This document shows, in pieces, positions 57,911 through 64,000 of a stretch of 64,000 nucleotides of DNA (position 1 is its first letter; each line of letters begins with the position of its first letter). The position numbers and the translations under genes are program-made. The stretch is from Bacillus sp. N13C7 (lineage in GTDB: Bacteria; Bacillota; Bacilli; Bacillales; Bacillaceae), in NCBI RefSeq assembly GCF_026790065.1, contig NZ_JALAMO010000018.1, forward strand, positions 1-64,000. Reading direction: 5' to 3'. The notes under the pieces are model-generated. The model did no database searches. It was given only the letters and a program-made list of their open reading frames with translations, and had not been told where the DNA came from.

Positions 57911-59185
57911 TTATATCCAGCCTCTAAAACGCGAAGCTTCAGCCATTTTGCGTACGCCGACCATATAAGCGGCGAGTCTCATGTCAATTCTTCGGTTATT
58001 AGCCATCTCATAAATATTGTTAAATGATTTGACCATCATTTTTTCTAATTTTTCTTCTACCTCTTCTTCACTCCAGTAGAAGCCTTGGTTATTCTGAACC
58101 CATTCAAAATAAGAAACCGTTACGCCGCCGGCACTTGCCAGCACGTCTGGCACAAGCAGAATGTCCCGGTCTGAAAGAATTTTTGTTCCTTCAAGTGTTG
58201 TTGGACCGTTTGCTGCTTCGACGACTATTTTAGCCCGGATATTATGGGCATTTTCTTCTGTAATTTGATTTTCAATCGCAGCAGGAACGAGGATATCACA
58301 ATCCAGCTCCAGCAGCTCTTGGTTCGTAATAGTATCGTTGAAAAGCTTTGTTACAGTACCGAAGCTGTCACGTCGGTCGAGTAAATAATCGACATCAAGG
58401 CCCTCCGGATCATAAAGCCCGCCATACGCATCTGAGATGCCGACAACCTTTGCTCCCGCATCGTGCATAAATTTCGCCAAATAGCTTCCGGCATTTCCAA
58501 AGCCTTGGACCACGACACGCGCACCTTTAATATCGATGCCTTTTTTCTTAGCCGCTTCTTTAATACAGATGGTTACACCTTTTGCAGTCGCAGATTCTCT
58601 CCCATGAGATCCGCCAAGCACAAGCGGCTTGCCTGTAATAAATCCAGGCGAATTAAATTCATCAATTCTTGAATACTCATCCATCATCCATGCCATGATT
58701 TGTGAGTTTGTAAATACATCCGGCGCCGGCACGTCTTTGGTCGGGCCGACAATTTGGCTGATTGCTCTGACATACCCTCTGCTCAGACGCTCCAGCTCTC
58801 TAAACGACATATCCCTTGGATCACAAACAATTCCGCCTTTACCACCGCCATATGGAAGATCAATTATGCCGCATTTTAAACTCATCCAAATAGAAAGCGC
58901 CTTCACCTCTTTTTCTGTTACGTTCGGGTGAAAACGTATCCCGCCTTTCGTCGGACCGACAGAGTCATTGTGCTGCGCACGATAGCCTGTAAAAATCTTT
59001 ACTGAACCGTCGTCCATTCGAACAGGTATTTTTACCGTTAATAATCTCATCGGCTCCTTTAACAGTTCGTATACCTCTTCGGGATATCCTAATTTCTCCA
59101 GAGCCTTATGTATTACGGTTTGGGTTGATTTTAATACATCAAGTTTGTCCTCTTCTGTATGACCGGTGTTTCGATCGGCTGCCAT
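57911..59185 (-). CDS. gudB: Glutamate dehydrogenase GudB, intact (non-cryptic) form
   Basis: NAD-dependent oxidative deamination of glutamate. 424 residues: substrate-binding Lys in GPTKGGIRF, catalytic Lys116 in LPYGGGKGG, nucleotide-binding GFGNAGSYLA. In strain 168 a 9-bp duplication repeats VKA near residue 94 and inactivates the enzyme; here only one copy (V94-K95-A96, 58898-58906) is present, so the enzyme should be active. Strong AGGAGG site. Confidence 0.97.
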   Translation of the reverse strand: MAADRNTGHTEEDKLDVLKSTQTVIHKALEKLGYPEEVYELLKEPMRLLTVKIPVRMDDGSVKIFTGYRAQHNDSVGPTKGGIRFHPNVTEKEVKALSIWMSLKCGIIDLPYGGGKGGIVCDPRDMSFRELERLSRGYVRAISQIVGPTKDVPAPDVFTNSQIMAWMMDEYSRIDEFNSPGFITGKPLVLGGSHGRESATAKGVTICIKEAAKKKGIDIKGARVVVQGFGNAGSYLAKFMHDAGAKVVGISDAYGGLYDPEGLDVDYLLDRRDSFGTVTKLFNDTITNQELLELDCDILVPAAIENQITEENAHNIRAKIVVEAANGPTTLEGTKILSDRDILLVPDVLASAGGVTVSYFEWVQNNQGFYWSEEEVEEKLEKMMVKSFNNIYEMANNRRIDMRLAAYMVGVRKMAEASRFRGWI

Positions 59186-59238
59186 TTGAGTTAACCTCCT
59201 AGAATCTTCTGTTTCTCACATGCTCCCTTTCAGAGAAT

Positions 59239-59244
59239 AGTATA
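59239..59244 (-). promoter_or_regulatory. -10 box of a gudB promoter
   Basis: TATACT about 55 nt before gudB; the -35 region is a weak match (TATGCA), so control by an activator or low specificity is possible. Confidence 0.4.
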
Positions 59245-59301
59245 CACCTTCATATCACCTGTGCATAGAATAAACGTTATGTTTTTCCATGTTTTTTAAT
59301 G

Positions 59302-59332
59302 AAAAAAACTGCTGTAAAATCAGCAGTTTTTT
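59302..59332 (-). terminator. Terminator after ypbH
   Basis: Twelve-bp perfect stem AAAAAACTGCTG/CAGCAGTTTTTT (59303-59314 with 59321-59332), loop of six. Confidence 0.88.
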
Positions 59333-59343
59333 CCGATGCGTTC

Positions 59344-59928
59344 TTATGAAAAATGAGTCTGTATCGTTTCAACGGCATTACCGTCCATAATAAGCTTGCC
59401 GTACTCTTGCAGGCGATAAATCGTTAAAGTTGTCGGATTGCCGTATTCAGCGAGAACCGACACAATCCCCTCAGCCGTATGTGAGCCCAGGTCTTCAAGG
59501 CTTAAAAAGTAATGTCCGTCATAGTGGTAGACAGTTCCCCCTGTGATACCGATTCGCTGTAAGCTTTCTGAAAGCTGAATGATATCTTCAAAGGAATGGA
59601 ATTGATAAATGATGTCTGCACTTTCATCAAGCTTGACTTGCATTTCGATGTAATCATCATCATACTCATCGTCTTCTGAATCGGTGTCTTGATTCTTTGT
59701 TACGATCACAACCATCCCTTGTGCTTGGAGAGAATACACTTCCACTGCAATCGGTCCATTCGCTTCAAAGCCGAGCTCTGTATTAGCTTCATTCATCATA
59801 TCTTTAAATAACTGGTGGACTTTAAATGAGTCCTTCCAGAGGTCTTCTTTTGTCAGTCCCCGGTCTGTCAAATCATCGAGGGTTAAAAAGATTTTGATCT
59901 TATTATAATTCAGACGCTCAAGCCGCAT
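59344..59928 (-). CDS. ypbH: MecA-family adaptor MecB (YpbH)
   Basis: 194 residues, MecA paralog. The N-terminal MRLERLNYNKIKIFLTLDDL resembles the substrate-binding domain; an acidic linker (SEDDEYDDDY, about 91-100) joins it to the C-terminal ClpC-binding domain. Known to act with ClpCP; in B. subtilis it affects competence and sporulation. The start is set by GGAGGGAACGTT before the ATG; an upstream ATG would add 15 residues without a site. Confidence 0.9.
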   Translation of the reverse strand: MRLERLNYNKIKIFLTLDDLTDRGLTKEDLWKDSFKVHQLFKDMMNEANTELGFEANGPIAVEVYSLQAQGMVVIVTKNQDTDSEDDEYDDDYIEMQVKLDESADIIYQFHSFEDIIQLSESLQRIGITGGTVYHYDGHYFLSLEDLGSHTAEGIVSVLAEYGNPTTLTIYRLQEYGKLIMDGNAVETIQTHFS

Positions 59929-60086
59929 AACGTTCCCTCCTGCCTCTACTTGCACACAAATCATATAACACATTATATGAGATGATGAGTCATAGGTTCT
60001 TAATTGTTATCAGTTTACACTGAGTTCACTAGTAAGACAAGCACAATGCAGTTTTTATTCCTTTATGGGTTTTCGCATTTGAAAAG

Positions 60087-60866
60087 TTATTCTGGCGCAC
60101 ATAGAGTCACAATATGTGTTTCCGGCTCAGCCCCTAAACGAAGAGGCACTTTTGTGGTGCCATATCCGTTGCTGATCAAATACGCCGCATTTTTCACAAT
60201 GCCTGTTTTTCCGAGTTCATACGGGCCGAATTTTCCAAATCTGATCTGGCCGCCATGGGTATGTCCGCTGAATATCACATCAATTCCGTCAGCTTCGTTG
60301 ATTTGCTCGTGGATCTCCGGGTTATGACAAACCAGAATATTCAGCCGGCTGTTATCGAGTTCTTTGATGGCTTCCTCATAATGATCCATCTCCATCCTGA
60401 TATCATCAACTCCAGCTATCGCGATCGTATGGCCATTGTACGAAAACGGAACTGACTCATTCCTCAGGCTGATAACGCCGTACGCTTTGAATATGGAATA
60501 CAGCTTATGCTGTCTGACTTCATAATCATTATTTCCCCAAACAAACACGACAGGAACCCCAAAATCCGTGAGCCTTTTGATGTTTTCCTCGATTCTTGTG
60601 CTGGGCACTCCTCCCTCAGCTAAATCACCGCCAATTATAACCAATTGAGGGGCATGGCTTCGTGCTTTTTCTAAAAGAGTCTCATCAATGAGACGTTTAT
60701 GAATGTCCGAAATAAAAAAGATTGTAAGGGGCGGCTTGCCCTTCATTTTTGGCAAATGCAACGTATGCGTTTTCAGATGGTTGCCTTTTGCCACTGAGTA
60801 CATTTTTGCCGTCATTGCCGCTGCTGCCACAGTTATCACACCGGCAATTTTCACTGATAGCTTCAT
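60087..60866 (-). CDS. ypbG: Membrane-anchored metallophosphoesterase YpbG
   Basis: 259 residues: N-terminal membrane anchor (about 5-24) and a calcineurin-like phosphoesterase domain with the metal motifs ISDIHK (about 53), GGDLAEG (about 79), WGNNDYE (GNxD/E, about 109) and GHTHGGQ (about 196). Substrate unknown; the fold is like YkuE-type lipid or nucleotide phosphatases. Confidence 0.9.
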   Translation of the reverse strand: MKLSVKIAGVITVAAAAMTAKMYSVAKGNHLKTHTLHLPKMKGKPPLTIFFISDIHKRLIDETLLEKARSHAPQLVIIGGDLAEGGVPSTRIEENIKRLTDFGVPVVFVWGNNDYEVRQHKLYSIFKAYGVISLRNESVPFSYNGHTIAIAGVDDIRMEMDHYEEAIKELDNSRLNILVCHNPEIHEQINEADGIDVIFSGHTHGGQIRFGKFGPYELGKTGIVKNAAYLISNGYGTTKVPLRLGAEPETHIVTLCAPE

Positions 60867-60911
60867 AAAAACTCTCCATTCTTTTTAGAACTTATCAATA
60901 AGACGGACAAT

Positions 60912-60945
60912 AAAAAAAGACGTTTCTATCGTTTGAGAAAACGCC
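60912..60945 (-). terminator. Terminator after ypbF
   Basis: Stem GGCGTTT/AAACGTC on the minus strand (one G-U pair; 60919-60925 with 60939-60945) followed by seven T. Confidence 0.75.
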
Positions 60946-60950
60946 CCATT

Positions 60951-61394
60951 TTATTTACTTTCAAAATACAGATTAATGTCATATTTGTGCTTCATCATGT
61001 AAAAAACAGACTCTCTCGCCTTCCATTTTTCCGGCTGCGGCCACAGATCAGTGCTTTTCTGAATAATTTCACATCTCAGCTTATGGAAATCGCCCTCAGC
61101 TTTATCTTCCTTTTTCTTAAAATAATATGAAGTGCAGTATGCAAAAGCGGTTGCCATCAGCCAAAATAAATAAAAGGTATGGCTAAGCACTTCTTGAAGA
61201 ACGAGTTGGGGCGCCGGGCTTTTGATCATGATCATCAGACATAATAAGCCCAGGCAAATAAGCGAAGTCCATCGCCATCTGCGGCATTGTGCTGCATAAT
61301 TTTCGAATTTTTGTTTTCGTTTCACCAGCGCTTTGAGCATCTGTTTGGTCGGCGCGTCTGTAAACTGATCCAGCTGATTCCATAAGGATTCCAT
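60951..61394 (-). CDS. ypbF: Membrane protein YpbF (DUF2663)
   Basis: 147 residues with two membrane segments in the middle (about 43-62 and 72-92), charged ends on the cytoplasmic side. DUF2663 family; function unknown. Start MESLWNQ chosen by spacing to AAGGTG. Confidence 0.82.
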   Translation of the reverse strand: MESLWNQLDQFTDAPTKQMLKALVKRKQKFENYAAQCRRWRWTSLICLGLLCLMIMIKSPAPQLVLQEVLSHTFYLFWLMATAFAYCTSYYFKKKEDKAEGDFHKLRCEIIQKSTDLWPQPEKWKARESVFYMMKHKYDINLYFESK

Positions 61395-61460
61395 ACGCTT
61401 CACACCTTGTCCATTTTCATTGCTACAATATATGAACGGAACACAAAAAAAATGCCCTAT

Positions 61461-62189
61461 TCATCCATCAAGGGGGATGTCCAAAACTTGTCCGGTGTAA
61501 ACATCATTTCCATTCAGATGATTATATGCGCGAATTTTTTCTTCTCCCGACCGGCTTTTATAATATTTCATAGAAATGCGGTATAGCGTTTCTTTCTTTT
61601 GGACGGTATGCTTGACAACGCGTTTCGGCTCAGCTTGAACTGGTTCAGCCGGCTGCTGTTCTTGCGGTGCTGCTGTTTGTTGGGAAGAGGAAGCAGCCGC
61701 AGTGGTTGCTTCCTCCTTATTTGTCGAGTCTTCTTTTTCCGCTACAGCAGGCTGTTTCTTATCAGTTGTTTTTGTCGGCTCTTTTGCCTTTGTATTCTCA
61801 GACTTTTTTTTTGACTCTTGCTGCAGTGCGGTCTCTTTGGTGTCTGCGGTGTCTTTTTTATCCTCTGATTTTGGTACAATCTCGTATTTGCTTTGACTGC
61901 TGTCGATAAAAACATCCTCATAATCGTCATGATTATCCGGATGGCTTTTTAGATAAAATAAGGTGACTAAAACGATAACCGGCACAAAAACAAATATAAC
62001 AGCGAGTACTGTGAATAATGGCGTTTTTGTTTTGCCTTGCTTTTTTTTCTGTTCTCTTTTATTTTTTACAGATTGTCTTGTCGGAAGGCTTTCTCCATCA
62101 TCATCGACATAATCATCCGCCAATGCGGCGTTTTGATCTTCATAAAGATTCTGGGCTTTTCTTCTCTCTACTCTCGACATGTTCGTCAT
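61461..62189 (-). CDS. ypbE: LysM-domain membrane protein YpbE
   Basis: 242 residues: cytoplasmic N-terminus rich in charged residues, one membrane segment (about 58-82), a long low-complexity Lys/Glu/Thr/Ala/Gln linker (about 105-185), and a C-terminal LysM domain (about 192-240, KKETLYRISMKYY) that should bind peptidoglycan outside the cell. GGAGGG precedes the ATG. Its first 50 nt overlap ypbD. Confidence 0.86.
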   Translation of the reverse strand: MTNMSRVERRKAQNLYEDQNAALADDYVDDDGESLPTRQSVKNKREQKKKQGKTKTPLFTVLAVIFVFVPVIVLVTLFYLKSHPDNHDDYEDVFIDSSQSKYEIVPKSEDKKDTADTKETALQQESKKKSENTKAKEPTKTTDKKQPAVAEKEDSTNKEEATTAAASSSQQTAAPQEQQPAEPVQAEPKRVVKHTVQKKETLYRISMKYYKSRSGEEKIRAYNHLNGNDVYTGQVLDIPLDG

Positions 62190-62742
62190 GTTTATCCCTC
62201 CTCACATGTTCAAAACGAATCTGACAGGCAAACACGGCATCGATGATAAAATGCGCCGTCACCGGCACGAATAAGTTGCCGGTCCATTCATACATCAGAC
62301 CGAGCAAAAAGCTGATTGCTGTCACCATGAAAAATAACAGCCATTTAGACAAATACCGAAAATGCAGAACGGCAAATACAACGCTGGCCGCCCATAGACC
62401 GATATGAGTCTGCAGCACTCCTCTGAATAACATTTCTTCCGCGAAAGCAATCAGAAGCGTTAAAAATATAATATGAGGGATTGACCTCTTACTGAATATT
62501 TTTTTATTGATTCCGCCGTCATCATATAAATGAGGCGGGCACCATTTCATCACGGCCATATCGGCTAAAATAACAATAACTGCAATAGAAATACCATACC
62601 AAATAATTCGCATATCGTGAATATCCCAGAGCTTTAGTACGTCTCTTACGTCCGCAAAAAAGAATAAGCCCGTTACTGCTGAAGCGATGATGATCAAAAG
62701 CTGCGTCAAATATAACTGCTTCAGCATATCACGATCAGACAT
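62140..62742 (-). CDS. ypbD: CPBP/CAAX-type intramembrane protease YpbD
   Basis: 200 residues with about five membrane segments. The family signature is intact: EEMLFRG (about 106-112), a His in VLHFRYLS and a further His in TAHFIIDAVFA. The family includes CAAX proteases and bacteriocin-immunity-related proteins; substrate unknown. It starts 26 nt after recS. An ATG five codons later is an alternative start. Confidence 0.88.
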   Translation of the reverse strand: MSDRDMLKQLYLTQLLIIIASAVTGLFFFADVRDVLKLWDIHDMRIIWYGISIAVIVILADMAVMKWCPPHLYDDGGINKKIFSKRSIPHIIFLTLLIAFAEEMLFRGVLQTHIGLWAASVVFAVLHFRYLSKWLLFFMVTAISFLLGLMYEWTGNLFVPVTAHFIIDAVFACQIRFEHVRRDKHDEHVESREKKSPESL

Positions 62743-62768
62743 ATGCTGTATGAGATCCTTTTGCTGTT

Positions 62769-64000
62769 TCAGTTCAGCTCACCTACAGTCTGCAACCTGA
62801 ATATCCGGTGTAACTCCGAACTCCAGCTGTCTAACGGCGCCATTTTACTCCGTTCTCCTTTATGTTCATACAAGGATAGATCGAAACCGCAATGTGAACA
62901 GCACGGGAGGTTTCCCTCATCAGGCTCGTATGATTCATCAAAATAGGCTAACAGTGACTTCCTTAAACAGCCGTCACGCTGAAGCAGAAAAGATACGCGG
63001 CGCATTTTTTCCAGCTTCAGCTCCATGCGATATGAAATTTCCCGCTTCATTAATTCAATTGATGTTAACCCCTGCATAAAGAGATGAATCATCATACGTG
63101 CTTGTGTCTCTCCGATACCATACTCCATTAATAAGTCACGCAGCCTTCTTTCATCCCGCTCCTCCGTCTGCTCCAGCACACGGATCACATCGGCGATTTC
63201 TTCAGTTGTGACACTCTCCATCTGGATAATCTGCTCCTGCAAATCAAAATCCCCTGGCGCACGCAGTAAAATGCTGACACTCGGCTTTCCGTCACGTCCC
63301 GCTCTGCCGATTTCCTGCATAAAAGCTTCAGCCGTCTGCGGGAGATGAAAATGAATTACATATCTAATATCAGGCTTATCGACACCCATTCCAAACGCAT
63401 TCGTACAACATATGACATCAAGCTGGTTATGAATAAACTGCTGCTGAATTAAAATCCTGTCCCCAGACTCCATACCGCCATGGTAAAAGTCGGCTCTGCT
63501 GCTCGTTTTGCTTTTGATTTCACCCGCTAATTCCTCAGCCCATTTTCGTGTCGGACAATAAACAATTCCCGGACCTTGCAGGTTTTCAACCAGCTGAATG
63601 ACCCTATCTATTTTTTCGGCAGTGTCCGCCGCATTTTCAACCCTGAGCGCGATGTTTGGGCGATTGACTGAGTTTAGATGCCGTTCGGCATGCTGCAGCT
63701 CCAGCAGGTTCATGACATCCTGCAGCGTATCCTTTGTAGCTGTAGCAGTCAATGCCAGAACCGTCGGATGCCCAAGTTGTTTTCTCAGCTGTCCGAGCTT
63801 TGAATAGTCAGGCCTGAAATCGTGCCCCCATTCAGATATACAATGAGCTTCATCAATTACGAATAGGCTGATCGGGACGTTTCTCAATTTTTCCAATACA
63901 TATGGGGACTGCAAAGCCTCAGGAGACAAGTATAAAAATTTATAGCGATGAATGTGCTCTAACACGAATTGTCTTTCCTGCCAGCTAAGCATGCTGTTCA
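62769..64000 (-). CDS. recS: RecQ-type DNA helicase RecS (partial, 5' end outside window)
   Basis: The frame stays open to the right edge, so the N-terminal part with Walker A is missing (roughly 90 residues compared with about 496 expected). Visible: DEAH box VIDEAHCISEWGHDFRP, ALTATAT, FYHGGM, the motif VICCTNAFGMGVDKPDIR and motif VI IGRAGRDGKP, then a short zinc-type C-terminal part with CCSHCGF. Shorter than canonical RecQ and without an HRDC domain. First gene before ypbD and ypbE. Confidence 0.93.
   Translation of the reverse strand, partial: NSMLSWQERQFVLEHIHRYKFLYLSPEALQSPYVLEKLRNVPISLFVIDEAHCISEWGHDFRPDYSKLGQLRKQLGHPTVLALTATATKDTLQDVMNLLELQHAERHLNSVNRPNIALRVENAADTAEKIDRVIQLVENLQGPGIVYCPTRKWAEELAGEIKSKTSSRADFYHGGMESGDRILIQQQFIHNQLDVICCTNAFGMGVDKPDIRYVIHFHLPQTAEAFMQEIGRAGRDGKPSVSILLRAPGDFDLQEQIIQMESVTTEEIADVIRVLEQTEERDERRLRDLLMEYGIGETQARMMIHLFMQGLTSIELMKREISYRMELKLEKMRRVSFLLQRDGCLRKSLLAYFDESYEPDEGNLPCCSHCGFDLSLYEHKGERSKMAPLDSWSSELHRIFRLQTVGELN

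Overview
The window looks like chromosomal core DNA of the Bacillus subtilis group. The gene order (dnaD-nth, panBCD, bacillithiol genes, qcrABC, trp supraoperon, mtrAB, spoIVA, sleB-ypeB, gudB, recS) and almost every protein match what I know of B. subtilis. It is not strain 168: gudB lacks the 9-bp duplication that inactivates it in 168, and many proteins (TrpF, MotI, YpbE) and the trp attenuator loop carry substitutions. A close relative (spizizenii/inaquosorum/halotolerans/mojavensis type) or a wild B. subtilis is likely, but I could not run a comparison. Nearly all genes lie on the minus strand. Only ypjC and the small gene ypzI lie on the plus strand. I see no tRNA, rRNA, insertion sequence, prophage or CRISPR array.

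Layout, left to right (transcription mostly right to left). 0-5.4 kb: ypoC, nth, dnaD, asnS, aspB, ypmB, ypmA. 5.4-10.7 kb: dinG, then panB-panC-panD behind a leader RNA that fits the pan motif. 10.7-16.3 kb: ypjD-dapB-mgsA-bshB1-bshA-cca-birA, which includes two bacillithiol synthesis enzymes. 16.3-21 kb: ypjC, ypjB, ypjA and the menaquinol:cytochrome c reductase operon qcrABC. 21-23.4 kb: ypiF, ypiB, ypiA.

23.8-37.6 kb is the aromatic supraoperon: ndk and cheR lie just upstream of aroF-aroB-aroH, followed by trpEDCFBA, hisC, tyrA and aroE. It runs from chorismate synthesis to Trp, Tyr and Phe, with a TRAP-controlled attenuator before trpE. trpG is absent here. The RNA-binding regulator TRAP (mtrB) is encoded about 7 kb away at 40.4 kb, next to folE (mtrA) and the menaquinone-7 genes hepS-menH-hepT.

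41.3-49.4 kb: hbs (HU), spoIVA, yphF, yphE, gpsA, der, ypzH, seaA, yphA. 49.2-53.6 kb: ypzI, fni, ypfD, cmk, ypfB, motI (c-di-GMP motility brake). 53.6-59.2 kb: sleB-ypeB (germination), prsW, bdr (bacillithiol disulfide reductase), gudB. 59.3-64 kb: mecB/ypbH, ypbG, ypbF, and recS-ypbD-ypbE, with recS cut by the right edge.

I found no obviously new multi-gene system. The most interesting material is regulatory: the TRAP leader with its Shine-Dalgarno-blocking hairpin, the pan leader RNA, an 11-bp inverted repeat that could mask the ndk ribosome binding site on read-through transcripts, a palindrome covering the yphA ribosome binding site, twin hairpins in the gpsA 3' region, and several hairpins that overlap stop codons.
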